A stretch of DNA of 64,000 nucleotides from Candidatus Latescibacterota bacterium (GCA_022821085.1 JAJEEG010000006.1:1261330-1325329); one strand, 5' to 3'; shown: positions 8,361-17,343, numbered from the stretch's first letter. Notes: a model not told the origin generated them from the letters alone. Numbers and translations: made by a program.

Positions 8361-9677
8361 TCATCGGTTTCCGTCTACGTCTTCCGGGTTGAGATAGGAC
8401 CCGTCCACGCCGCCATCCGCGTTTACTTTTAACGGTTCGCCTTCATCCAGTTCGATCACGATTTCCTTCGCCCGGACCACGTTATGCCCGGTCGGGCCCC
8501 TGTCGAGCGCCGACGGATTGTAGGTACTCACCGCGTTCCCTTGCGCGGTGATCATCCTGACCGATTCGCCCTCGAAGTCCACGATCATACTTCGGCCTTC
8601 GATGGTGCTGCGGCCGGCCTGGCCAACCTGGCCAGCCTGGCCAGCCCGGTCAGCCTGGCCCGTCTGTTCCGCCTTTTCCGCCAAGTCGTCCACCTGGTCC
8701 ACCCGGGCGGCCGCCTGATCGGCCCCTTCCGCGGCATAGGAACCCCGGGCGTTGCCCGTAACCAGGGCGCGTGCGACCTCGCCGTCCTCCATTTCGAGGA
8801 TGATCTCATCCCCGGTGATCTCGCTGTGGACGCTGCGTATCACCGGATTGCCGAGAAGATCGATCTGTTGGCCGCCGCTGTCATAGTGCAATGTATCGCA
8901 AATCCCTTCCAGCGTACCCTTCACGACGCTGACCGAATCGAACACGTCGGCGGTCCGGTCTTCGAAGGCGTAGGTCATGCCTTTCCCGGTCGCCACGATC
9001 TCGCCCTCATCGCCTTCCAGTCGCTTGACCAGCTGGGGCTTCCCGCTGAATCGAGCGCTATCCGTCGCTTTGAAATACTCCGCGTGATCACAATAAATGG
9101 TCACGCCTTCGCCCTCGTCCACCACGATGACGGACTCCTTCGCCAGCGCTTTCAGCAGGGAACTGGATTCGGTGAAGTAGTACTCAAGACGAAAGCCCTC
9201 GATGTTGATCCTGCTTTCGTTCTGGCGCCAGGTCATGTTCGGCTTGCCCGTCGCCACGGCGAGATGAGGTTCCTGGGTGAATACCATGCGGTCGCCCGTC
9301 AGCACCACGCCGTCCAACGCGTCGTCGAGCCTCACCCGCCCCGCTCCGATGGCCCGCTCATCCTCCTCGTAGTACACCGCGGCGTCGGCGGTGAGCGTGG
9401 TGGTCCCGCGGATCATGCGTACGTTGCCGAAAAGACGCACGATGCCGTTCAAGCGATCATAGTTCACCAGGTCACTCGTCAGCACGGTTTCTCCGTGCCT
9501 GAGCCGCACTGACCCGGTCAGGTCAAAAACCTCGTCTCCACCGATAGACTGGAAGCTTCCCGCTTCCTCGATTTGCACCGGTTCGCGGCGTTCCTGTCCC
9601 TTTGCCTGAGCGGCAGAAAGCACGACGAAACAGCAGACCGAAATCAGCCACCTGACAGACCCTGAACCACGATACAT
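8361..9677 (-). CDS. LptA/OstA-like LPS transport protein, long form
   Basis: A periplasmic protein of about 438 residues with OstA/LptA beta-jellyroll repeats (e.g. GNVRMIRGTTTLTADAAVYY, GDRMVF, ATGKGMTYAFEDRTADVF). These form the groove of the LPS bridge between inner and outer membrane. It is far longer than the 180-residue E. coli LptA and resembles the multi-repeat OstA-like proteins of FCB bacteria. A signal peptide ends near SAAQAKG. I prefer the ATG at 9677; a TTG at 9704 with a GGGGG upstream is the alternative. Residues about 335-353 are a QAGQVGQAG low-complexity insert. The gene lies between lptC and lptB. Confidence 0.85.
   Translation of the reverse strand: MYRGSGSVRWLISVCCFVVLSAAQAKGQERREPVQIEEAGSFQSIGGDEVFDLTGSVRLRHGETVLTSDLVNYDRLNGIVRLFGNVRMIRGTTTLTADAAVYYEEDERAIGAGRVRLDDALDGVVLTGDRMVFTQEPHLAVATGKPNMTWRQNESRINIEGFRLEYYFTESSSLLKALAKESVIVVDEGEGVTIYCDHAEYFKATDSARFSGKPQLVKRLEGDEGEIVATGKGMTYAFEDRTADVFDSVSVVKGTLEGICDTLHYDSGGQQIDLLGNPVIRSVHSEITGDEIILEMEDGEVARALVTGNARGSYAAEGADQAAARVDQVDDLAEKAEQTGQADRAGQAGQVGQAGRSTIEGRSMIVDFEGESVRMITAQGNAVSTYNPSALDRGPTGHNVVRAKEIVIELDEGEPLKVNADGGVDGSYLNPEDVDGNR
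8618..8671 (-). repeat. 9-nt tandem repeat inside the lptA-like gene
   Basis: Five or six copies of a 9-nt unit, cctggccar on the plus strand, starting at 8618 and degenerating toward 8671. In frame they encode the Gln-Ala-Gly rich stretch inserted between jellyroll strands of the LptA-like protein. Confidence 0.85.
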
Positions 9678-9753
9678 TATACCGGAAAATCCGTTGGACG
9701 TCAAGGATGCGTGCCCCCTGTGAAAGCGGTCGAAGTACTACTCGGCGAAGGAG

Positions 9754-10380
9754 TCATTGAGGTTGCGCATCCGGCAGAAAACGGCCTTTGATATTGCGCT
9801 GGATGATATACCTTCTCATGCCCGGATCGGCTTCAAACCCATCGCCCGCAATGACATCCGTGTCCCCTGTCAAACGTACGGCGGCATCCGTAACGATGAG
9901 ATTCGCCGTGTTCAACCAGGTCAGGGAATCGGTTTCCAGGGTGCCCCGCTCCGTGCTGTGGACCGTGACGCCGCCCCGGACGCGCAGGTTGTGGGTCTGG
10001 CCGTCGATTTCGCCCCACTCCGCTTCGAGCGTCGAGGCCAGGCTGCCGTCCTCTTCAAAGAACTCGACTTGGATGCCCTCATCAAGGACCGTGACGTTGG
10101 TTTCCGAGAAATACAGGCGGTGCCCGGCCCGGATCGTGGCTTCCTGCCGGCCGTCCCGGCTCAGGTATATCGTCGTGTTCCACGCTTCCTGGTCCGGCAG
10201 CACATCCTGCGTGCCGTCTTCCGGGGCCGGCTGATCGACGGGTTGGCATGCCGCCGCGAACAGGACAGCCGCGCACAGGTGGAAGGCCATGGCCAGGCGC
10301 CACGGCCGGAAGCGGGCGTGCCTTTTGGATGCGTGGTGATACAGGCGAGACGGAACACGTGGATTGCAGGTAGTCGGCAT
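9754..10380 (-). CDS. lptC: LPS export periplasmic protein LptC
   Basis: A 208-residue member of the LptC family, which accepts LPS from LptB2FG and passes it to LptA. A hydrophobic N-terminal segment ends in a lipobox-like FAAAC at about residue 45, so it may be a lipoprotein, as in other LptC-like proteins outside gammaproteobacteria. The core shows repeated strands such as EADWG-type beta turns, LEAEWGEIDGQTHNLRVRGG and LETDSLTWL. The ATG at 10380 gives a long basic leader; Met31 is an alternative with no better ribosome site. It lies directly upstream of the lptA-like gene. Confidence 0.85.
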   Translation of the reverse strand: MPTTCNPRVPSRLYHHASKRHARFRPWRLAMAFHLCAAVLFAAACQPVDQPAPEDGTQDVLPDQEAWNTTIYLSRDGRQEATIRAGHRLYFSETNVTVLDEGIQVEFFEEDGSLASTLEAEWGEIDGQTHNLRVRGGVTVHSTERGTLETDSLTWLNTANLIVTDAAVRLTGDTDVIAGDGFEADPGMRRYIIQRNIKGRFLPDAQPQ

Positions 10381-10484
10381 GCCTGAATATACCTGATTTC
10401 ATCCGTACCTGCAAGATCAAGTTGGGCCGGTGACGATGGATCAAACCAGCCTGGAAGCCTTGTCGGTTCTCCACGGAAGCATTG

Positions 10485-11381
10485 TCAAACCTCCCGGGAC
10501 GCCTTCCAGCGGTCGTGCATCCATACCCACTGCGTCGGCGCTTTCCTGATGAACCGTTCCAGTTCCCGGGTATACGCCCTGGTCGTTTTTTCCACATCTT
10601 CCGAGGTCCGTCCGGCGGGCCGGATCGGCGGCCGGACCGTCAGGAGATGCGTGTCGTCCGGAAGACGGTGAATGGCCATGGGAACGATAGGCGCTCCCGT
10701 CCGGTCCGCCAGCACCGCGGGTCCGGTCGGGGTCCGGGCCGGGTGGCCGAAGAAGGGTACCGCGACGCCGGCGCCCCGGGTATCCTGGTCCACCAGGAGC
10801 CCCACGACATGCCCTTTTCTCAGCGCGCGTAGTATGGCGGTCGTGGCCCGGTCGCGAGGAACCACTTCCAGTCCGCTCCGCACTCGGTTCTCCAGCAGGA
10901 GCGCGTCCAGCCGGGCGTCGTAAAGCGGGGCCGCCACCACGGTTACCGCGAATCCCTTGAGCGCCAGGTACGCGCCCATCAGTTCGAAGTTGCCCAGGTG
11001 GGCGCTCACCGCTACCACGCCCTTGCCGTCGCCATAGGCCGATTCCAGGTGGGACAGGCCGTCGGCCCTGACCAGTCCGTCCACGTTCTCCGCCGTGACC
11101 CGGGACAGCCGGGCGACATCCACGACGTTTTGTCCCAGCTCCCGGAAGACGGTCCGGCCAAGACGCCTGATCTGCCTGCGCGGCTGCGCTTCACCGTAGG
11201 CCAGCGCCAGATTGGAAAGGGCACGGCGCCTGGGACCACAGGCGGCCAGGTAAGCCAGTCCGCCGATCCACCCGCCGACGGACAACGCCCGCCGCCTCGG
11301 CAACGCGTTCATCAGGCCGATGAGCGCGCATACCGCCCGATAGATCACGGCATTTCGCATGCGCTTGATCAAAGAAGCCAA
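10485..11381 (-). CDS. LpxL/HtrB-type lipid A (lysophospholipid) acyltransferase
   Basis: A 298-residue inner-membrane acyltransferase expected to add a secondary acyl chain to Kdo-lipid IVA. The active-site block is SAHLGNFELMGAYLA, with the catalytic His and acidic partner in the HX4E spacing used by this family. Downstream GLLVDQDTRGAGVAVPFFG and RTPTGPAVLADRTGAPIVPM are typical substrate-pocket motifs. An N-terminal hydrophobic segment anchors it. It lies between lptC and kdsA, which fits a lipid A role. Acyl-chain preference cannot be read from the sequence. Confidence 0.9.
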   Translation of the reverse strand: MASLIKRMRNAVIYRAVCALIGLMNALPRRRALSVGGWIGGLAYLAACGPRRRALSNLALAYGEAQPRRQIRRLGRTVFRELGQNVVDVARLSRVTAENVDGLVRADGLSHLESAYGDGKGVVAVSAHLGNFELMGAYLALKGFAVTVVAAPLYDARLDALLLENRVRSGLEVVPRDRATTAILRALRKGHVVGLLVDQDTRGAGVAVPFFGHPARTPTGPAVLADRTGAPIVPMAIHRLPDDTHLLTVRPPIRPAGRTSEDVEKTTRAYTRELERFIRKAPTQWVWMHDRWKASREV

Positions 11382-11400
11382 GAGAGCACTCGCATGGAGG

Positions 11401-12255
11401 TCAATCCGCCGCGTGGGGCCGTACGGACCGCACGACTTCGTCGATCGCCTTGAGGCTTTCCAGTAGAGGTTCCAGGCGGTCGAGCGGCAACATGCTCGCG
11501 GCGTCGCATAACGCCTCGGAAACCCGGGGATGGGTTTCGATGAATACCGCTTCGCATCCCGCGGCCACCGCGGCGCGGGCGAGGGGTTCGATGAATTCGG
11601 GCGTGCCGCCGCTCGCGTCGCTGCTCGGACGGCCGTACAGTCTCACCACGTGCGTGGCATCGAATACCACGGGGTATCCCGTCCGGCGCATGATGGCCAG
11701 CGACCGCATGTCGGCGACCAGATCGTGATAACCGAAAGAGACGCCCCGTTCAGTCAGAAGGATGTTCCGGTTGCCCACGCTTTCGATCTTGGAGACGACC
11801 GACGCCACGTCGTCCGGCGCCAGGAACTGCCCCTTCTTCACGTTGACGGGCTTTCCGGTCCGGGCCAGGGACAGGGTGAGCTCCGTCTGCATGGACAGGT
11901 GCGCGGGTAGCTGCAGTACGTCCAGGACCTCCGCGGCCTCGTCGACCTCCGGCAAAGCATGAACGTCCGAAAGTACGGGCACGCCGAGGTCTCGAACTTT
12001 CCGGAGCAAGCGCAACCCCTCTTTCAGACCGGGCCCCGCGTAGTAGGCAGCCGAAGAGCGATTTGCCTTCGCATAGGATGATTTGAACACGAGCGGGATG
12101 CCCAGGCGGCCGGTTGCGGCAATCAGGCGTTCCGCGGTTTCCATGACCACGGCCTCGCTTTCGATCACGCAAGGCCCCGCGATCAGCGCCAGCGGCCGTC
12201 CGCCGCCTATGGCCACGTCTCCCACGGCGATTTCTTTCGCGGTGACTTCTCTCAC
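11401..12255 (-). CDS. kdsA: 3-deoxy-8-phosphooctulonate (Kdo-8-P) synthase
   Basis: A 284-residue aldolase that condenses arabinose-5-phosphate with PEP to Kdo-8-phosphate, the first committed step to the LPS inner core. Motifs include GPCVIESE near residue 27, KSSYAKANRSS, DVHALPE, NVKKGQF and IETHPR. The Cys in GPCVIES is the metal ligand of the metal-dependent class (Aquifex type), where E. coli has Asn. Its start overlaps the kdsB stop by four bases (ATGA), so kdsB and kdsA are translationally coupled. The arabinose-5-P isomerase and Kdo-8-P phosphatase genes are not in the window. Confidence 0.96.
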   Translation of the reverse strand: MREVTAKEIAVGDVAIGGGRPLALIAGPCVIESEAVVMETAERLIAATGRLGIPLVFKSSYAKANRSSAAYYAGPGLKEGLRLLRKVRDLGVPVLSDVHALPEVDEAAEVLDVLQLPAHLSMQTELTLSLARTGKPVNVKKGQFLAPDDVASVVSKIESVGNRNILLTERGVSFGYHDLVADMRSLAIMRRTGYPVVFDATHVVRLYGRPSSDASGGTPEFIEPLARAAVAAGCEAVFIETHPRVSEALCDAASMLPLDRLEPLLESLKAIDEVVRSVRPHAAD

Positions 12256-13022
12256 GGCGCTTCTTCCTCCGCGGCCAGCCTGCGTTCCGCCTTAACCAGG
12301 TCTTCGGGGACGTCGACGCCAAGGGGAGCGTAGCCGGTCTGCCGCACGGTGATGCGGTATCCGTTCTCCAGGGCCCGCAACTGTTCCAGCCGTTCGATCC
12401 GCTCCAGGGGTGTCGGCTCGAGCCCGGCGAAGGTGAGCAGGAACGCCCTTCGGTACCCGTAGAGACCCACGGTGTTGTAGAACCGGTGTTCGCGCAGGAA
12501 CGCCCCGTCCGGCTGCTCCCCCGGCCAGGGCAGCGGCGAGCGGGAGAAGTACAGCGCCTGGCCCTGTCCGTCGAAGACCACCTTTCCCATATGGGGATTG
12601 AGCAGGTCCTCCGTCCTGGTGATCCGGTGGGCGAGGGTCGTCATGGGCAGATCCGGATCGTCGACCAGGGGCTGCACCACCGTTTCGATGGCTTCGGGTG
12701 TGATCAGCGGCTCGTCTCCCTGGATGTTGACGACCACGTCCGTATCCATCTCAAGAACGGCCGCGGCCAGCCGGTCCGTACCGCTCGGATGGTCCGGCGC
12801 GGTCATGATCGGCTCTCCGCCGAAGCCGCGGACCGCGTCCGCAATGCGCCGGTCGTCGGTCACGACGTACAGATCGGTGAGGCACCGCGCCCGGCTGGAC
12901 CGCTCGTAGGTGTGCTGAATCATCGGTTTGCCCCGCAAGAGCGCCAGCGCCTTGCCGGGGAAACGCGTCGAAGCGTAGCGGGCCGGTATGAGACCCGTGA
13001 TTCTTGGGATATCGGATCCCAT
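12252..13022 (-). CDS. kdsB: CMP-Kdo synthetase (3-deoxy-manno-octulosonate cytidylyltransferase)
   Basis: A 256-residue cytidylyltransferase that activates Kdo with CTP for transfer to lipid A. The N-terminal nucleotide-binding motif IPARYASTRFPGKALALL and the NIQGDEPLI magnesium-binding motif are intact, as is the middle segment ALYFSRSPLPW. Length is normal. It starts seven bases after the gatC stop and overlaps kdsA by four bases, so it belongs to the same transcript. Confidence 0.96.
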   Translation of the reverse strand: MGSDIPRITGLIPARYASTRFPGKALALLRGKPMIQHTYERSSRARCLTDLYVVTDDRRIADAVRGFGGEPIMTAPDHPSGTDRLAAAVLEMDTDVVVNIQGDEPLITPEAIETVVQPLVDDPDLPMTTLAHRITRTEDLLNPHMGKVVFDGQGQALYFSRSPLPWPGEQPDGAFLREHRFYNTVGLYGYRRAFLLTFAGLEPTPLERIERLEQLRALENGYRITVRQTGYAPLGVDVPEDLVKAERRLAAEEEAP

Positions 13023-13029
13023 ATCGTCT

Positions 13030-13314
13030 TCAGATTACCTTGGGCACCGTGAAATGGCCGCGATCGGACGCAGGAGCGTTGCGCAACGCTTCTTCCTGGT
13101 TCAGCGACGCTCCGGCTTCGTCGCTGCGAAAGACGTTCTTCAGCCGCAGCACGTGGGAAGTCGGACCTACGTCCGTCGTGTCGAGCGTATTGAGCTTTTC
13201 CATGTACGCGAGTATGGCATTCAACTGTTCCACCAGTTGTTCCCGTTCCTCTTCCGAGTACTTCAGGTGGGCCAGTGCCGCGACATGGTCGACATCCTTG
13301 ACGGTTACCGTCAT
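13030..13314 (-). CDS. gatC: Asp/Glu-tRNA amidotransferase subunit C
   Basis: The small subunit of GatCAB, which amidates misacylated Glu-tRNA(Gln) or Asp-tRNA(Asn). About 94 residues with the usual helical N-terminus VKDVDHVAALAHLKYSEEE and the C-terminal wrap around GatA ending near APASDRGHFTVPKVI. I chose the ATG at 13314 because AAGGGG lies about seven bases before it; an in-frame ATG at 13362 adds 16 residues not seen in the family. GatA and GatB are not adjacent. It heads the LPS/rpoN operon, with an extended -10 promoter just upstream. Confidence 0.93.
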   Translation of the reverse strand: MTVTVKDVDHVAALAHLKYSEEEREQLVEQLNAILAYMEKLNTLDTTDVGPTSHVLRLKNVFRSDEAGASLNQEEALRNAPASDRGHFTVPKVI

Positions 13315-13373
13315 GATTTGCCCCTTCGCATGCGCCGGATCTACCGGCGCTTGTTCATTCATATCAATATACC

Positions 13374-13382
13374 ATTATATCA
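13374..13382 (-). promoter_or_regulatory. Extended -10 promoter for the gatC-kdsB operon
   Basis: On the minus strand the sequence reads TGATATAATG: a perfect TATAAT preceded by the extended TG-N element. It lies within the last codons of uvrD, about 60 bases before the gatC start. A weak GTGAAA/TGAAAT sits 18-19 bases upstream, which an extended -10 can tolerate. Initiation near 13367 would give a short leader. Confidence 0.55.
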
Positions 13383-15591
13383 TTTCCAGGGCGGCGTATT
13401 TCACGATTACTTTCTTGGTCGTATCCGAGAAGCGTATCGTCGCCCGCAGGTCGTCCCCGCTTCCCGCGACCTGTATGATGCGTCCCTTGCCCCAGATGGG
13501 GTGTTTGACATCCTGTCCCTGGGAGATCCGTACCCGGCCCATGGGCGTCTGCACGATCCGGGGGGACGTGATATCGTCCTCGTACAGGGGAGCGGGGGCC
13601 TTTTCCTTTTCTTCCTGCGGCCACGACGACCGCGAATAGAACCGGCTGGTGCGCTCCCGGGAAACCAGGTCGTCGGGTATCTCGTCGATGAAACGGGACC
13701 GCAGGGAGGTCTGCGTACCCCCGAACCTGCGCCGCAGGTTGGCGTGAGTAAGGAACAGCCGTTCCCGGGCGCGCGTGATGCCCACGTAACAGAGCCGCCG
13801 TTCCTCCTCCAGGTCGGTGGGGCTTTCCATGGCGCGCGATATGGGGAAAAGGCCGTCTTCCATGCCCGTGATAAAGACGATGGGGAACTCCAGGCCCTTG
13901 GCGTTGTGGAGGGTCATGAGCGTGACGCAGTCCACGGATTCGTCCCACCGGTCGATATCGGTTACCAGGGCCACTTCCTCCAGGAAATCGTCCAGCCCGG
14001 AGACCTGTTGTCCTTCCTCCGGCCGTTCGGTCGCCTCTTCAAGGGCGGCCATCAACTCGTTCACGTTCTGCACCCGGGTCTCGGCCTCCACGTTTTTCAC
14101 CGCCTCCAGCTCCAGTTCCCTCAGGTAGCCGGTCTTTTCGAGCACACGTCGGGCCGCCTCCGCGCCCGATATCTCCGCGAGGAGCGACCTGAGGCGCAGC
14201 AGAAATTCCCCGAGTTGCACGGCGGCGCGGTGCGCTTTACCCGAGACGCCGGCCTCGCCTGCATGGTACAACGCTTCCAGGTAGTCCATGCCACGCTCGA
14301 CGGCAAATTGCTCGACGCGGGACACGCTGACGGCGCCGATGCCCCTGGCGGGGGTGTTGACCATGCGTCGGAAGCTGATGGCATCCCGGCCATTGACCAG
14401 GATTTTCAGATAAGCCAGGACGTCCTTGACTTCCTTGCGCTCGAAGAACCGGACGCCGCCGACGATCACGTAAGGCAGGCCGGCGCGGCGCAACTCGTCC
14501 TCCAACGTACGCGACTGCGCGTTGGTTCGATAGAGGAGGGTGAAATCCCGTAGCACCCGGCCGGAGCCGTCGCGCATCTCCTGGATCTTCCGGGAAATCC
14601 ACCGGGCTTCATCCCGGTCGTCCATCGTCTCGACAAGGCCGATCTGCTCCCCGGCGGGGTTGTCGGTCCAGAGCTCTTTCCCCTTGCGGCCCTTGTTGTT
14701 CCGGATGACTTCGTTTCCCGCCTTCAGGATCAGCCGGGTGGAGCGGTAGTTCTGTTCGAGCCGGATGACCCGCGCTTCCGGATAGTCCTTTTCGAACTCG
14801 AGGATGTTGCGGATATCCGCGCCGCGCCAGGCGTAGATGGACTGGTCGTCATCCCCCACCACGCACAGGTTCCGGTATTTACGCGCCAGGCGGTTGATCC
14901 ATTCGTACTGGGCGCGGTTGGTGTCCTGGTACTCGTCCACCAGGATGTACTGAAAACGTTCCTGGTACCGGTTCAGCAGGTCCGGATGCTTCGCGTATCC
15001 TATTGCCAGCCGCATGATGAGATCGTCGAAATCCAGCGCGTTGCAGTCTTCCAGGGCGTGCTGGTACGCTTCATAGACCCGCGACACCACCTGCTGTTCG
15101 AAGAAATCCGTATGCCGCGCCTTGTACTCGGCGGGCGATAAGAGCTGGTCCTTGGCCCCGCTGATGAAGCTGCGTACCGCCTCGGGTGAATAGCGCTTGT
15201 CGGAGATCTCCAGGTCCTTCATCATCCGGCGGACGAGGGCCAGTTGATCTTCGCCGTCGTAGATCGCGAAATCGCGGCGGAAGCCCAGGGTCTCGGCCTC
15301 GCGGCGCAGTATCCGGGCCGAGAGGGAATGGAAGGTGCCGACCCACTGGGGGACGTCGCCCTGCCCGAGCATCCGGTCGATCCGGTCCTTCATCTCGGCG
15401 GCCGCCTTGTTGGTGAACGTGACGGCCAGGATGTGGTAGGGATCTATGCCGAGATGCTCAACGAGGTAGGCGATCCGGTAGGTCAACACCCGGGTCTTGC
15501 CGCTTCCGGCGCCGGCGAGCACAAGCAACGGCCCATCGACATAGGACGCGGCCTTGACTTGTGCGGGATTCAGTTCGCCAGCGAGGTTCAT
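13375..15591 (-). CDS. UvrD/PcrA-family ATP-dependent DNA helicase
   Basis: A 738-residue superfamily 1A 3'-5' helicase acting in repair and in clearing replication blocks. Motif I is AGAGSGKTR, motif II DEYQDTNRAQ, motif III VVGDDDQSIYAWRGAD, and motif VI VGITRARERLFL, with MTLHNAKGLEFP between them. The C-terminal segment VKHPIWGKGRI, followed by a small beta domain, is the Tudor-like tail that binds RNA polymerase in PcrA/UvrD. Length fits PcrA. It has its own consensus promoter in the intergenic region and is followed by gatC. Confidence 0.94.
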   Translation of the reverse strand: MNLAGELNPAQVKAASYVDGPLLVLAGAGSGKTRVLTYRIAYLVEHLGIDPYHILAVTFTNKAAAEMKDRIDRMLGQGDVPQWVGTFHSLSARILRREAETLGFRRDFAIYDGEDQLALVRRMMKDLEISDKRYSPEAVRSFISGAKDQLLSPAEYKARHTDFFEQQVVSRVYEAYQHALEDCNALDFDDLIMRLAIGYAKHPDLLNRYQERFQYILVDEYQDTNRAQYEWINRLARKYRNLCVVGDDDQSIYAWRGADIRNILEFEKDYPEARVIRLEQNYRSTRLILKAGNEVIRNNKGRKGKELWTDNPAGEQIGLVETMDDRDEARWISRKIQEMRDGSGRVLRDFTLLYRTNAQSRTLEDELRRAGLPYVIVGGVRFFERKEVKDVLAYLKILVNGRDAISFRRMVNTPARGIGAVSVSRVEQFAVERGMDYLEALYHAGEAGVSGKAHRAAVQLGEFLLRLRSLLAEISGAEAARRVLEKTGYLRELELEAVKNVEAETRVQNVNELMAALEEATERPEEGQQVSGLDDFLEEVALVTDIDRWDESVDCVTLMTLHNAKGLEFPIVFITGMEDGLFPISRAMESPTDLEEERRLCYVGITRARERLFLTHANLRRRFGGTQTSLRSRFIDEIPDDLVSRERTSRFYSRSSWPQEEKEKAPAPLYEDDITSPRIVQTPMGRVRISQGQDVKHPIWGKGRIIQVAGSGDDLRATIRFSDTTKKVIVKYAALEMI

Positions 15592-15684
15592 TCACCGTTC
15601 CCAAACGGCCTAGTGAGAAGGACAGTACACCCGGAATTCAACCAGCTTCATCCATCTGGAAATTTCGGTGAGCAGCGCGATACC

Positions 15685-15714
15685 ATAATACACGGCCAAA
15701 TTCGGCCCTGTCAA
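15685..15714 (-). promoter_or_regulatory. Sigma-70 promoter of the uvrD/pcrA gene
   Basis: On the minus strand TTGACA (15709-15714) and TATTAT (15685-15690) are separated by 18 bases, a near-consensus housekeeping promoter. Initiation around 15678 would leave a leader of about 87 bases before the helicase start at 15591. A short gccgaatttggc inverted repeat fills the spacer and could be an operator. Confidence 0.65.
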
Positions 15715-15767
15715 TAGAATCATGGCCCGGGCGACGACCGTCGAAACCCGTCCGGGCCAAAGTTTCG

Positions 15768-15795
15768 TTGAATATCCGGGGCAGTCGGATATATT
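15768..15795 (+). promoter_or_regulatory. Sigma-70 promoter of the sugar kinase gene
   Basis: TTGAAT (15768-15773), a 16-base spacer, and TATATT (15790-15795) form a plausible housekeeping promoter. It lies about 55 bases before the ATG of the kinase and is divergent from the helicase promoter. It would drive the kinase and nucleotidyltransferase together. Confidence 0.55.
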
Positions 15796-15851
15796 ATGGC
15801 GGATCGATACCAACCCCTTCGTCCGGAGCATGAAACGCGGGATCAATTTAA

Positions 15852-17309
15852 ATGCTGGATTGCCTGACGGATCGAGGAAACCTGCCCGCAGACGCGGAGG
15901 CCTTCGAGCACGCCTTGGCCTGCACGCCGGACAGTCCTTTCGGCCCGCTGGGGACGCGCTTCGCGGCAGGTAAGCCGATCTACGTCGTCCGGGCACCCGC
16001 ACGACTCGACTGCATGGGCGGCATCGCGGACTACAGCGGTTCGCTGGTCTGCGAGATGACCCTCGACCGTGCCGTGCTGATGGGCCTTCAGGCCCGGGAC
16101 GACCGGAAGGTGGTCGTGCACAGCGCCGGCGTGGACGAATTGGGCCTTTCTCCGGACGTTACACTGGTGCTCGACGACCTGGCGCCGGGTCCGGGCACCG
16201 TGGATTACGATGCCGTAAAACGGCGTTTCTCCAGCGCGCCGGAATCCGCCTGGGCGGCCTATGTTGCCGGGGCTTTCAGCGTGCTGCAGGGCGAAGGGCA
16301 TATGGAACGATTCCCCCACGGCGCCACGATCGTGCTGGGGAGCAACATCCCGCTCCGGGTCGGCGCGTCCTCATCGGCCGCGCTGGAAATCGCGGCCATG
16401 CACGGACTGAGCCTGCTCTACGGGATCAACCTGGACGGGATGACGCTGGCCGTCCTTTCCCAGAAGGTGGAAAATCACGTGGTCGGCGCGGCCTGCGGCA
16501 TCATGGACCAGGTCACCTGTGCAATGGGTACTCGGGGCCGCCTGCTTTCCCTGCTATGCCAGCCCCATACCGTGCGGGAACAGATTCCGATCCCGGACGA
16601 GGTACGAATTGTCGGCATCAACTCCGGCATCCGCCGTGAAATCAAGGGGGCCAGGTATACGAACAGCAGAATCGGCGCATTCATGGGCCTGGCGATCTTG
16701 CAGGATCATTTTCGGTCCGGCAACGGAGCCGCCGCGAATCTCCGCCTGGGATACCTTTGCAACCTGTCCACGACCGAATATGTGGATTCCTGCCGGTCCC
16801 TGTTGCCATCAAGCATCTCGGGTCGGGCGTTCAAAAGGCGGTACGGAACCACGCCGGATCCCGTGACGACCGTCGACCCGAAGGTGGTGTACAAGGTGCG
16901 CAGCCGCGTGGAACACCCGGTGTACGAACACCGCAGGGTGACCGACTTCACCGAGTGCATCCGGCTGGCGGGGTCTTCTGTACAACCGAAACTCCTCGAA
17001 CGAGCGGGCAGGCTGATGTACGCCTCGGACTGGAGTTACACGCACCGGTGCGGGCTCGGGTCGGCCGAAACGGCCTGGATCGTCAGGGAAACGAGAAAAC
17101 TGGGGGTGGAAGCGGGATTCTACGGAGCCAGGATCACGGGCGGCGGAGCAGGCGGGACGGTCGCCGTCGCGGGCAACGACCGCATGTTCGACCACCTGGA
17201 CCATCTGCTGGAACGTTACGGCGAAGCGACCGGGATCGAGGCCGAGCTCTTTACGGGCACTTCGCCCGGCGCCCTCGAGTTCGGGCATCGCATCTATCGC
17301 AGAACCTGA
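15852..17309 (+). CDS. GHMP sugar kinase, L-arabinokinase/galactokinase-like
   Basis: A 485-residue GHMP kinase. The sugar-binding motif is APARLDCMGGIADYSGSL (residues 48-65), the ATP loop is RVGASSSAALEIAA (169-182), and the third motif is GARITGGGAGGTV near residue 430. MGGIADYSG replaces the GEHTDYNDG of galactokinases and is, from memory, the form in the kinase domain of plant L-arabinokinase. Other stretches also recall that domain: VENHVVGAACGIMDQVT, GINSGIRREIKGARY, YLCNLSTTEY, DPVTTVDP and TSPGALEFG. The expected reaction is phosphorylation of a free sugar at C1. A GalU-like nucleotidyltransferase follows after 34 bases, suggesting a salvage route to a nucleotide sugar. The ribosome site is weak. 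The substrate is inferred. Confidence 0.8.
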   Translation: MLDCLTDRGNLPADAEAFEHALACTPDSPFGPLGTRFAAGKPIYVVRAPARLDCMGGIADYSGSLVCEMTLDRAVLMGLQARDDRKVVVHSAGVDELGLSPDVTLVLDDLAPGPGTVDYDAVKRRFSSAPESAWAAYVAGAFSVLQGEGHMERFPHGATIVLGSNIPLRVGASSSAALEIAAMHGLSLLYGINLDGMTLAVLSQKVENHVVGAACGIMDQVTCAMGTRGRLLSLLCQPHTVREQIPIPDEVRIVGINSGIRREIKGARYTNSRIGAFMGLAILQDHFRSGNGAAANLRLGYLCNLSTTEYVDSCRSLLPSSISGRAFKRRYGTTPDPVTTVDPKVVYKVRSRVEHPVYEHRRVTDFTECIRLAGSSVQPKLLERAGRLMYASDWSYTHRCGLGSAETAWIVRETRKLGVEAGFYGARITGGGAGGTVAVAGNDRMFDHLDHLLERYGEATGIEAELFTGTSPGALEFGHRIYRRT

Positions 17310-17343
17310 GTTCTCACGGTGGATTTGAAGGAGTTGGATCGGT

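Noticed and set aside
12988-14553. Plus-strand frame across gatC and the helicase
   Set aside because: Shadow of the helicase; no conserved motif.
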